A stretch of DNA of 64,000 nucleotides from Cydia pomonella (lineage: Eukaryota > Arthropoda > Insecta > Lepidoptera > Tortricidae), in NCBI RefSeq assembly GCF_033807575.1, contig NC_084704.1, forward strand, positions 32,837,968 through 32,901,967, in the 5' to 3' direction. The notes beneath the pieces were generated by a model. That model made no database searches and had not been told where the DNA came from. It saw only the letters and a list, made by a program, of their open reading frames with translations. This document shows positions 47,189-57,094 of this stretch, piece by piece. The position numbers and the translations under genes were made by a program. Positions within the stretch are counted from its first letter, which is position 1. The number at the start of each line of letters is the position of its first letter.

Positions 47189-47435
47189 TTTATCGATAGT
47201 TAAAAGATAGACGCAACAACGAACGAAGCAAGGAGAAGCGTGTTAGGTTGACTGTGATCAAACCCAGACTTTATGTAGGTATTTTGTAATTTTATTTTAG
47301 TACAAAGACTTCTTTTATAAATTTTTGAACCATAAGTCAAAACTAGTTTTCAGCAAGGCACTTTGCAAAAACTAGTTTTGACTGAAAAATCTCAGTTCAA
47401 ACTAGTTTTTACCGAGACACTTAGTTCTTACTAGT

Positions 47436-48058
47436 AAAAAACCGGCCAAGAGCATGTCGGGCCACGCTCAGTGTAGGGTTCCGTAGTTACTCTTCCGTCA
47501 CAATAAGCTAAACTGGAGCTTAAAGTATAGTAAATTGTTAACCAAGGGATGAAACGGTACTTTTCACCTGAGTTAAACAAATAGGCAAATTTGCATAATC
47601 AGTACCTAATTAAAATAAGTCTTTTTACTATGAAGGGAAAACTTTTTGCGATAACTCAAAAACAGCTAAACTGATCATGTCCGCTATAGTTTTCATTTAA
47701 TGTCTTTCTTAAGCTCTACTTCCACAATTTTTTTCATATTTTTTGGACCTATGGTTCAAAAGTTAGAGGGGGGGGACACATTTTTTTTTTCTTTCGGAGC
47801 GATTATCTCCGAATATATTCACTTTATCAAAAAATGTTTCTTGAAAACCCCTATTAGTTTTGAAAGACCTTTCCAACGATACCCCACACTCTAGGGTTGA
47901 AGCGAAAAAAAAATTTCACCCCCACTTTACCTGTAGGGGAGGTACCCTAAAAAAAAAAATTTTTAGATTTTATTGTACGACTTTCGCGGCTTTATTGATT
48001 TATATATCCATGCCAAATTTCAGCTTTCTAGCACTAACGACCACGGAGCAAAGCCTCG

Positions 48059-48105
<47 letters not shown>

Positions 48106-48164
48106 GGACATGGCGAAACTATAAGGGTTCCGTTTTATGCCATTTGGCTACGGAACCCTAAAAA
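47436..48164 (+). repeat. AAAAACCGGCC...GGAACCCTAAAA repeat with CAGA microsatellite
   Basis: Starts AAAAAACCGGCCAAG, has GTAGGGTTCCGTAG near the start and CTACGGAACCCTAAAA at the end, and holds a CAGA array. It is the largest of three copies (also 55021-55143 and 56802-57094). I recognise the family as widespread in Lepidoptera. An open frame across it (47860-48264) is chance. Confidence 0.8.
48059..48104 (+). repeat. CAGA microsatellite
   Basis: About eleven CAGA units, then CGGACATGG. It is internal to the surrounding repeat, whose other copies have shorter GACGGACGGACAG-like runs. Confidence 0.95.
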
Positions 48165-49340
48165 CGCGTTTTTATTGAGGCGATACGGAAAACGCGTTTT
48201 TACTAATAACGGTTTTTACGGTAGCATAAACATTAATCAGTTATGCTATAGTGAGCGAACGTGAATAATTAATTAGATAAAATCCAATTTATGAGGTAAC
48301 AGGTCTAAAAGTACCTATGACGAAATATCCCGTGGGCTAACTAACACTAATCTATTCCCACTTCTGGTACGGGACACGTAAATACATGCATCTCAAACAG
48401 GTCTGGTCGGCTTTATGGCTCTGCAACCTGCAATAAATAGTAAAAGCATAGCGAAGGACGGCTCATACTATTCCAAAAATCGAGAAAAATCAAACGATAC
48501 ATAAACATTTTCCATAATTTTCCAGAGAGGTAAATGGGGACTACGTTTGTAAAGACAAGCCATCCTACACTATCATCAAGATAATAAAATTATCTAACAC
48601 ATCATCTGAAGCCTATTTAAAGCTCCCGCAATTTTTTCGTAGTGACAGCGTAGCAGAAATCAGGAAATTGGTAGAATTCTTAACAATATTTTTTGTCAAA
48701 ATGACACGTACAGTATAGCCTGTGAGAGAAGCTTAAAAAAGAAAGTAAAATAATGCCAATGAAATAACGAAATCCTCCGGAAACCCATGTTCAAATCTCT
48801 ATCTTTATACGCATGTCATAAACGACATAGACATACGATTTTACACCTTATGACATTGGCATAAGGTGAAATTTTGTAATCACGTATGCCTGTGACTACG
48901 ACAAGGACACATTTACTGTTTACTGTCCCAAGTTAAAACAGACTGCTGGGTCTTCATTACAGATCACCAGCAAAAGACACCGTTTATGAAGCGTGACAAA
49001 GACACTTCACACAGGCGCTCTTACTTACAAAGTGCCTAAGTAATACACAGCGAGCCGATCACTGATCCAGGTAGTTGGTATCCTATGCCATTTTATATCT
49101 AATACAATAGTCCAAGTTTACCGGTAAAACTATTTTTGTGTTGATATTTCTTGTATCGGAGAGACTTTTGAACATTAAAAAGCACTAGCGGTTAGTGCGA
49201 GCGAAATTCATTGCTAGTCACGTTTAGCTTTACCTGAAATCATATTCTCGTACTAAATTAGTATCGGAGGGTCAAACACATTTTTAGACAGTAAAAGTAT
49301 TTTTTTAACAAGCAGACAGATATGTCTACGAGCGATACTC

Positions 49341-49544
49341 CAAATTTTATATTAAAGGCAAAAATGGAAAAAGTTACGCCACCCCAAATGCGTGTATACA
49401 TAAGAGAAGGAATGGAAAGATTTGCGAGATTCTGGTAGGCTTCTGTAGCTCAATTGGTTAAAAGCAACGCACGGATTGCGGAGTTTGCGGGTTCAAGTCC
49501 TGCCGGAAGCGTCATTTTCCATTTTTTCCATTAATATAAAATTG
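49341..49544. repeat. tRNA-like sequence between inverted repeats
   Basis: CAAATTTTATATTAAAGGCA, AAAATGGAAAAAG at 49341-49373 is inverted as ATTTTCCATTTTTTCCATTA, ATATAAAATTG at 49514-49544. The tRNA-like 49439-49511 lies next to the right arm. Confidence 0.75.
49439..49511 (+). tRNA. tRNA-like sequence, probable pseudogene
   Basis: Acceptor arms GCTTCTG and CGGAAGC pair over 7 bp. A box TAGCTCAATTGG and B box GGTTCAAGTCC are good, and the T arm GCGGG-TTCAAGT-CCTGC folds. The D stem has a mismatch and the anticodon region CGCA-CGGAT-TGCG leaves a five-base loop, so no normal 7-base anticodon loop exists. There is no intron signal. It is probably part of a repeat and not a working tRNA. Confidence 0.5.
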
Positions 49545-50043
49545 AATTACAGTAAAAGTTAACCAATCTGCTACCAGGATCGTTAACACTTATATACCGT
49601 TTTTATTTTGAGTCTTAGTACTTACAAAAATGTTTCCCGCCTGTAAGGGTGCAGCGTCAGATTCCATTAACTTTACGAGAAAAGACGCGACCAAGATAAG
49701 CACACGTAGGTACCATATTTAGGTAGGTTAGGGTAGGTACACGTATTTGTGTTACTCTAGGTATAACTAGCGAGGTCTGTAAGCTTCATCTATTAGACAA
49801 GTGATCAGTCTTCATGAACAGCCTTATTGACCTAGCCTGTTGCAACGATGCACTTGGACTGCGCTCTGCACAATCAACACATGCAAATTACGAGTAGAAG
49901 GCCGGACCACCTCCCGATACGAATCATCGTGTGTTGATTTCAAATACAGCTTGATTCTACTGTGATGGCGAGTACATAACTACATACCAGAAAATGGGCT
50001 TCACTTCGTATTATTTGTTAAATACACAAAATATTTTTTTTAA

Positions 50044-50398
50044 ATAAAGAAATATTATTATAGGCCATTCTTACACAAATTGACTAAGCCATACAGCAGC
50101 GGTATCATGGTCGTGTTTTTGTCACTTGTCATATTGTGACAGGTATGGTGACAAATGATAAACAGTCGTCCATCTTAGCCCTGCAGTCCGCTCAAGAAAG
50201 CTTGTGTTGTGGGTACTCAGATAACGATATATATGTATAGGTAATATACAAGTATTTAAATACACAGAAAGCACCTATGACTTAGGAACATATCTGTGCT
50301 TATCACACAAATAATATAAACGCCCTTAGCGGAATTCTAACCTCAGAACTATTCTTCATAACCAGAGTTACTACTGACTAGGCCATACCAGTCGTCAA
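50044..50398 (-). mobile_element. SINE family A interrupted by a MITE
   Basis: The head (GGTATGGCCTAGTCAG on the minus strand), a diverged B-box region and the body (TATATATCGTTATCTGAGTA) are present. The body is split by the 93-bp palindrome at 50093-50185. Confidence 0.8.
50093..50185. mobile_element. Palindromic MITE (TGACAGG family) inserted in a SINE
   Basis: CAGCGGTATCATGGTCG, TTTTTGTCACTTGTCATA and GTGACAGGTATGGTGACAAA, then CATCTTAGCCCTGCAG, match copy 2 in reverse order. It interrupts the SINE body between GACTAAGCC and CTCAAGAAAGCTTGTG. Confidence 0.8.
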
Positions 50399-50481
50399 AA
50401 CGGTGTCAAAAACTAAAGAGAAAAACACAAGTACACTATCCTATAAATGTTATTACCTATTAGCACGTGTATAGTACAACG

Positions 50482-50824
50482 TTTTACAGTACATATGCCC
50501 TTTAAATTTTCGACATAGTTACGTAATGTGCTAATTATCGCACTAGTGCGGTAAAGTAGCACCATATAAATAAAATAAATAAATAATATTATAGGACATT
50601 ATTACACAAATTGACTAAGTCCCACGGTAAGCTCAATAAGGCTTGTGTTGCGGGTACTTAGACACCGATATATATATTATATACATATTTATACATACTT
50701 TAATACATAGAAAACATCCATGACTCACGAACAAATATCCATGCTCATCACACGAATAAATGCCCTTACCAGGATTTGAACCTGAGACCATCGGCTTCAT
50801 AGGCATACGATATGTACTGTAAAA
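50482..50824. mobile_element. 98-bp palindromic element split by a SINE
   Basis: TTTTACAGTACATATG starts and ATATGTACTGTAAAA ends the element. The interior up to AAAGTAGCACCATAT matches 31461-31558, after which the SINE at 50567-50807 intervenes. Confidence 0.8.
50567..50807 (-). mobile_element. SINE family A, 5' truncated, inside a palindromic element
   Basis: Minus strand: TGCCTATGAAGCCGATGGTC, B box GGTTCAAATCC, GGTAAGGGCATTTATTCG and a tail ending in TTATTTATTTTATTT. The A-box head is missing. Flanking ATAT on both sides could be a short target duplication. Confidence 0.85.
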
Positions 50825-51075
50825 TAACTTTTAAATAGTAAGAAGTATTGGGACCTATAAGAACGCAAATCTTCTCAGTAATTGGTCCCGATTGTTAAAT
50901 ATCTTTAAGATCCGAATCAAAATTAAAATTACAAAAGAAACCTAATATACAATTTTCCGATAACTCAATGATACCATACTTTTGTTTTCTGTCTATTTTT
51001 ATAGTTGTTGTAAATATTTGTTTTTGAAATACAAATTACCGAAATCTATATTGTTCATTTAAAAGAATGAATATC

Positions 51076-51235
51076 TGGAAGAGCTTTCCTCGGAGAACAT
51101 ATAAAAACTCAAAAATGTGCGTTTTCCCAGAAATAAGACCTAGCTATCGATTTTTTGCCCCCGAAAACCCCCATATAGCAAATTTCAACGAAAGCCTTAG
51201 TGCCGTTTCCGAGATTTTTAGAATTGCTGTTTAAT
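51076..51235 (-). repeat. CTCGGAAACGGC repeat, intact copy
   Basis: Minus strand: ATCTCGGAAACGGCACTAAG, TTGCTATATGGGGGTTTTCG, GGGAAAACGCACATTTTTGA and an end GAGGAAAGCTCTTCCAG. It lacks the tRNA-like insert found in 59428-59862. Confidence 0.7.
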
Positions 51236-52159
51236 AACGGTATCATAACCGGATCCCTTTGTTTGGCATAATTATTGAAAGGCATAATGTAATGATAGTC
51301 ATATTATCATAACTCTGAAACCGTTAACTTTTCAGGAATTCGCTTAGGTTATCCTATAGATAGGTTAGGTTAGGTTTGTTTTATGGCAATCCTGAAAAGT
51401 TACGCATTTCTGAGAAAAACCAAATTACGGCTAACGAAAATGCGGACAAACAATACATTATGACTTAAAGCTTTATAGGAAACAATAGAGACTCTATAAT
51501 TACATTTTATTTTATTTATGTACAGGTTGGCCAAAAATACGTTTAAAAGATTTTTTTATTGTGCATATTACTGATAACTTTAACAAAGGTTTGCGTACGT
51601 TTATCAAATGTAATAGATAATATTTTGCTGATATTATTTTCGAATTATATTATTGTAAGTAGTTTTAATGTTTAATGACATTCCGTAAAAGATGTGTAAT
51701 CATGAAAAAAATCCTATTTTTTTGGAAACTCACAATTATGTCTGATTATAAAATAATTATTTTTAGTTTTATTTTAGATTTAATTTAGTCATATTTTAGT
51801 TTTAGTTTACATTATTAATTGTAATAATCACACCATTTAATCAATTATAAAAGGTAAATTGTTATTTTTAATCGAACTCATAGATTACTATTTTGTTAAA
51901 AATAGCTAAAAATAACAATTTAATAATAATGATATCCGCGCTCCCGGGCACGCACGCCCGTCCGCTCAATGCTCAGCGAGCTGCCTTGGAGAAGGATCTG
52001 AACATTCTGAACCCACATTGCCGGTTTATTAGGTGTTTTTGTATGGCTCAGCAGCAAACTATTCTAAGTGATACGTGAGCGTTTGCGTTATGTTGGCACT
52101 TGGAACTAATCCCAAGATGGCGGAACGGAAAAATAAAATAATTATATTATTTGATATAA

Positions 52160-52432
52160 ATAAAATAAATATTCATATTTGCGGACAATCTTACACAGAT
52201 CAACATAGCCCCAAACTAAGCAAAGCTTGTACTATGGGTTCTAAGTGACGATAGACATACGTATATATATAAATACGATAAATACAAACTTATAAACATA
52301 GAAAACACCCATGACTCTGGAACAAATATCTGCGTTGATCACACAAAATAATTCCCTTACCAGGATTCGAACCCGGGACCATCGGCTTCATAGGCAGGGA
52401 CTATACCCACTAGGCCAGACTGGCCGTCATAC
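52160..52432 (-). mobile_element. tRNA-derived SINE family A
   Basis: Minus strand carries CAGTCTGGCCTAGTGGGTAT, B box GGTTCGAATCC, GGTAAGGGAATTATTTTG and the body ending in AATATTTATTTTATTTATAT. Confidence 0.88.
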
Positions 52433-53163
52433 CATAGATTACTATTTTATTCGAAGCTTAGGGTACCGCACAGCTGGTTAAAGGCATCTACTTACATTCA
52501 CCTTATTCTAATACAGTCATAAAAAGCTGTTCAGAGGGCCTACCGCGAACCAAGTGTTGCCTACCTGTCGCACTTATGGACGAATTTAGAAGTGCGAAAG
52601 AGAGCCAACCCGTTGAAGGTGGTCCGCAGTAGGCCGTCAGTACCATTAAAGTTAAATTTTCACAGTGTACTTAATTAATGTATGAAATGTTTTCAGAATA
52701 AAAAATAGAATAAACTTAAATCGTATTTACATTCTCATAATTTGAAGAACGCTGTTTGAGTTTCACATGAAATCAAACTAAAGCAATTTAATTCTGATAA
52801 GTAAAGCATGGATAAACCTAAAAAATATTGCCTCTGTAATTTTTTAAGTAATGGTTATTGACTATTGGACAGACCGTTTTATTTGCACGTTATTCGTTCC
52901 GACAGAAATCGCTATTGGATTTTGTTAAGTTTCCATTGTGACAGTTTCGTATCAAATTCATGAAATGTTTCTTTTTTTTATATATATTTCAATTCTGTCA
53001 ACTGATGCGCGTGGCAATTTCAACCTTCGTGCATACCGATAAGGTTCACGATGACGAATCGCGTACGAAAAACCACCTATCGCTAATTACCTACGAGCGT
53101 GTTTGTGTTATTTGTAAAATCATTTCATACCTATAATAATTGTATTTTCTATTAAAATAGCGG

Positions 53164-53293
53164 GTTGGCCTCGGACTTTCTAGAACACAAAATGACTAGA
53201 GTAATATTTTGCCTCTATTAGTCTACGTCGCAAACGGTCTAGAGCGCAAAATATTACACTAGTCATTTTGTGTTCTACATAGTCCGAGACCAA
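53164..53293. mobile_element. 130-bp palindromic element
   Basis: TTGGCCTCGGACTTTCTAGA, ACACAAAATGACTAGAGTAA against ATATTACACTAGTCATTTTG, TGTTCTACATAGTCCGAGAC gives arms of about 50 bp. Confidence 0.8.
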
Positions 53294-53373
53294 AGGAAAT
53301 AGCTATATAACATCAATTTATATGTTATTTTATTATTCAAATTAGTTAAAGAACATTATTACTACAAATATCA

Positions 53374-53580
53374 AATATCAAACATTTATTCAGCAAATAG
53401 GCCACAGGGGCACTTTTACATGTCCATTTTTACAAACAATAAAAAATAAAAAAAAAAACAATTACAAATATCGAATCGATGAAATAATAAATACTTTATT
53501 AGAGATTTATTAGAGATGTGATAATGTCTCTAAATGTCAAATTACACAAAAAAAAACACCACAACATGATAAAAAAAAAA
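53374..53580 (-). mobile_element. LINE-like 3' end, copy 2
   Basis: Plus-strand CAAACATTTATTCAGCAAAT, AGGCCACAGGGGCACTTTTA and CTCTAAATGTCAAATTACAC are the complement of 38212-38441. The two copies differ by small indels and A runs. Confidence 0.6.
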
Positions 53581-53631
53581 CCACCAACTACAAAGACACG
53601 GCATATGTATAAAGCGATACAATACATATTT

Positions 53632-53775
53632 TTATAATACATCGGTGGCAAACAAGCGTGTGCCTGATGGTAAGCAGTCTCCGTAGTCTATGGGCGCCTG
53701 CAACTTCAGAGGTGTTACATACGCGTTGCCGACCCTAACACTCCGCACCCTCGCTGAGCTCTGGCAACCTTTCTT
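53632..53775 (+). repeat. 5' part of the 28651-29015 repeat
   Basis: ATACATCGGTGGCAAACAAG, AGCAGTCTCCGTAGTCTATG and GAGCTCTGGCAACC are in the same order. It is followed at once by a SINE at 53818. Confidence 0.8.
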
Positions 53776-53817
53776 AAATAAATCAGTAGATATTTGTTAT
53801 GACATAGTTGTGTGACG

Positions 53818-54056
53818 ACCGGTCTGGCCTAGTTCCTTCACTGCCTGTGAAGTTGATGGTCCTGGGTTCAAATCCCGGTAAGAGCATTTATTTGTGTAAT
53901 AAGCATAAATATTTGTTCCTAAGTCATGGGTGTTCTATGTATTTATTTTATATATTATGTACTTATATCGTTGTCTAAGTACACAACACATGCCTTTTTG
54001 AGCTTACTGTGGGGTCAATTTGTGTGATAATGTCCTATGTATAATATTTATTTATT
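53818..54056 (+). mobile_element. tRNA-derived SINE family A
   Basis: GACCGGTCTGGCCTAG, GATGGTCCTGGGTTCAAATC, CCGGTAAGAGCATTTATTTG, ATCGTTGTCTAAGTACAC and the tail ATAATATTTATTTATTTG occur in order. Confidence 0.88.
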
Positions 54057-54494
54057 TGTGAAAAACGGAACTCTTCGAGACGCACGTCCAACGCGCACTT
54101 GTTTACAGTTTTCTAACCGATCACGGCCAAAATGATCTGTAAAACAAATTGCTTAAAACCTATATTTCACTTACATTTTCTATATCCAACAAATATTTTA
54201 TCTCACATTACTTTAGTTCCATCAGCGTTTTCAGAACGTAACCTAGATACCTACACGCCTTCATCCAGTTAGACATGCCAATACATCAAGCGGCATTACC
54301 GTTTGAGTAATTGCAGGGAGGTGACATCCCTTAAGGTAGGAGGCACTCGGCGCCGCCATACGTGGGAGATTTATCCATCGATATTATTTAGAGGACCAGT
54401 TTGTCAAACATAAGACGATTCATATAGTGTGGCTACGGGGTTTGGAATAAGCTAATTACCCGATTATTTTCCCAAGAGGCTACAGTATGGGGTT

Positions 54495-54582
54495 CTTCAA
54501 AAAAGGAGTTTACAGGATTTGAAAGGGTCGGCAACGCGCATGTAATATCTCTGGTATTGCAGACTCCATAGCCTACGACGTG
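54495..54582 (-). repeat. Short piece of the 28651-29015 repeat
   Basis: Reverse-oriented AGGGTCGGCAACGCGCATGT and GCAGACTCCATAGCCTACG. Confidence 0.6.
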
Positions 54583-55020
54583 ATATAAAAAAACGTGGCG
54601 TTAGGATCACATCTCGAAGAACATTAAAATTCAAGCTAAGGGAGTAAGCAGAATGACGAAGAAAGATAGATATTTTTTTATGAGATAGGTATACGAAAAA
54701 TAATATTATTATCTAAGGAACCAGGGCTTCATAAACAAAGTAATATGTCTGCGCCAAAAAAGGCCTGACACTTAAAATTATCTACTTTCAAAATTTTATA
54801 ATTTTTATAGGTGTGGATGGGTTCAAATTTAGTAAGAAATATGTATAAGAAAAATAAAAAATAAAATGACGATGAGCCTGCTTTGTTGCAGGTACATTAG
54901 CTAATAAGAGTATTACTCATAACGCCAATAGCGGCGCAATGATGCGTTCGTAATTATCTTTAAATATCACGGGCTTAAATATCTTTTAGTTTGAATCATC
55001 TGCGAAAATCGTAGAAATGT

Positions 55021-55143
55021 ATATATATAAAACATAAAAAAACCTGCATCTTATAGTTTAGCCAGACGGACACACAGACGGACGGACAGCCGAGTCTTAG
55101 TAATAGTGTCCCGTTTTACGCTTTGGGTACGGAACCCTAAAAG
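55021..55143 (+). repeat. 3' fragment of the GGAACCCTAAAA repeat
   Basis: GACGGACACACAGACGGACG, GACAGCCGAGTCTTAGTAAT and GGGTACGGAACCCTAAAAG match the end of the family. Confidence 0.75.
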
Positions 55144-55371
55144 CAACTACATACCTATGATTTTTATACATACATGCTGGGAACAATAGAGCAAAAAATA
55201 CAAATAAGTAGTAAATTATTAGTAAACGTTAAAAAGAGGTTTTGTCTAAACATTTAGTTTAATTATAAGTATAAATTTAATTCATCTTAACAAGTCAAAT
55301 AAGCTATTGTGATATAGTTTATAGTGCCCGAGTAATTACCAAAATGTTTAATTACTATATAGGTACGATGA

Positions 55372-55412
55372 AGAGCGCTGGTGGCCTAGCGAAAGAGCGT
55401 GCGACAATTTCC
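55372..55412 (+). mobile_element. SINE family B head fragment
   Basis: AGAGCGCTGGTGGCCTAGCG, AAAGAGCGTGCGACAATTT is the A-box-containing start of the family-B type tRNA-like head. The B box and body are absent. Confidence 0.5.
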
Positions 55413-56034
55413 CCATATTGAATAACTTTAAAACCGAAAGTGCATTAGATGGCGACAAAGAATTGCTGTGGAGTCACCGTTCCAAATGTTTACTCCTTCG
55501 CAGGCATTATACAAACATTATGACTGTAATTCCATTTCATAACGATTCACTGAAAAAGCCATTACGAGGGGCATCGCTCAGTTATGTAACCATGAAACGT
55601 CAAAAACAAGAAGATCCGCCGGCCTAAGCCCTGGGGTTCAGAGCGGTACGTGCCTCGAATACGGCCCACATTATAACCAGTTTAAGGCCCAACTCGGAGA
55701 TACATCCAGAATGCCAATTAGCACAATCCCAGCCGTGAGAACGCCACAAAAAGCAACTTTCAATTAGAAGCTCGAGAGTGACACGTTAATTAAACGAGTA
55801 CGCGTAAACAAAAGCTAAGTGTATAATTACAATGTCCATCAACCTTTATTGTTTGTCTACGATCTTCGTTTTCAATATTCGAGCGCTAAATTGCAAAAGT
55901 TATTGGTAATTTGACGTGGTACTGCACACGAACGTAATTTATATGAAATTGCCGATATAAAAGGTTGGTGATTAGGGGCGCTGATGTAGTGGTAACACTC
56001 GATTGTTCAAGCGCGAGCTCGACAACTAATAGGC

Positions 56035-56162
56035 CTGTAGGGCTAAGATGGTCGACTCTTTATCATTTGTCACCATGTCTGTCACATTCTAACAAATATG
56101 TAAGCGCGAAAGTGACAGGCATAGTGACAAGTGATAAAAATGGAACCATGATGCCACCGCTG
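56035..56162. mobile_element. Palindromic MITE (TGACAGG family), copy 2
   Basis: GGGCTAAGATGGTCGACTC, TTTATCATTTGTCACCATG and the opposing GACAGGCATAGTGACAAGTG, ATAAAAATGGAACCATGATG form the arms. It is followed without a gap by 56163-56310. Confidence 0.75.
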
Positions 56163-56310
56163 GCCGCGTAGCCAACGTTACAATCGTTCACGCTCCGTAG
56201 CGTATCGTAGCTATCTCTCTGTATCACTCTTCCATATTAGTGCGAATGTGACAGTTGCGTTTCGTTCGCCACGGAGCGTGAACGATATGCACGTTGGCTA
56301 GGCGGGCTGA
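56163..56310. mobile_element. Palindromic MITE related to 21624-21749
   Basis: Left arm GCCGCGTAGCCAACGTTAC and right arm GCACGTTGGCTAGGCGGGC form the ends. Inner arms are CGTTCACGCTCCGTAGCG and CCACGGAGCGTGAACG. It directly abuts another palindrome on its left. Confidence 0.8.
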
Positions 56311-56801
56311 CGTTTTTGGTTGACAAAAATGTCACTTTTGACATTAACAAACCGGTATCATATCGGAAACAGATCGAATAACTAAAACTTGATTCGGCCT
56401 TCAAGTAATCCATGGGTCGATCAACTTGTTTTTTGTCATGTCGTGTTAAAATTGTTGTAATTTATCATGTACGTTATAATGAATCAACCACAAAATCAAT
56501 CTAACTTTAATTTAAAAACAAAGAGAATTCTTTACATTTATGGATTTTCTTGGTGACCCAGGAGAAGAATTTAGACTCCTATACAAATAGAGATGCCTCA
56601 TCCCAATCGCCTATTGGCTTCGGTTTTTACTTAATAGTGTAAAAAATATATTCTACCATATATCATATTTACATAAGACTAATTTACCAGTTCAATGCTA
56701 AAAGTCCGCTAACATAAATGAATTTATTAAAAAAAAAATTGTTAGTATGTGCCCAAACAATGCCTCATTTTTAGGGTAGTATGTCCCAAAACAATGGCCC
56801 A

Positions 56802-57094
56802 TTTTTAGGGTTCCGTACCCAAAGGGTCAAACGGGACCCTATTACTGAGACTTCGCTGTCCGTCCGTCCGTCTGTCACCAGGCTGTATCTCATGAACCGT
56901 GATAGTTAGCCAGTTGAAATTTCTATAGATTATGTATTTCTGTTGCCGCTATAACAACAAATACTAAAAACAGAATAAAATAAATATTTAAGGTGGGTTC
57001 TCATACATCTAACATATGTTTTTTCCGTTTTTTATAAATAATGGTACAGAACCCTCCGTGCGCGAGTCCTACTCGCACTTGGCCGGTTTTTTAA
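56802..57094 (-). repeat. GGAACCCTAAAA repeat, compact copy
   Basis: Plus strand runs from TTTTTAGGGTTCCGTACCCA through GTCCGTCCGTCCGTCTGTC to CTCGCACTTGGCCGGTTTTT. Both termini are clear. TAGGGTTCCGTACC and GGTACAGAACCCT make an internal inverted repeat. Confidence 0.85.

Larger units (their letters stand above)
46737..48227. mobile_element. Element rich in AACTAGTTTT and ACGCGTTTT motifs, with two insertions
   Basis: Ends TTACCGTAAAAACGCGTTTT and AACGGTTTTTACGGTAGC are inverted. AACTAGTTTT-type words occur at about 46870, 46907, 47341, 47369 and 47399, and ACGCGTTTT at 46749, 46890, 48166 and 48191. A SINE (46928-47188) and a second repeat (47436-48164) interrupt it. No transposase was recognised. 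Confidence 0.65.

Noticed and set aside
47860..48264. 134-codon open frame
   Set aside because: It translates the CAGA microsatellite and the surrounding interspersed repeat (QTDRQTDRQ run), which is open in all frames.
49439..49511. A functional tRNA gene
   Set aside because: The anticodon arm leaves a five-base loop and the D stem has a mismatch, so a working tRNA is unlikely even though both promoter boxes are present.
51355..51380. Possible TTAGG telomere-like repeat
   Set aside because: Only two to three imperfect units (GGTTAGGTTAGG); too few for a telomeric tract.
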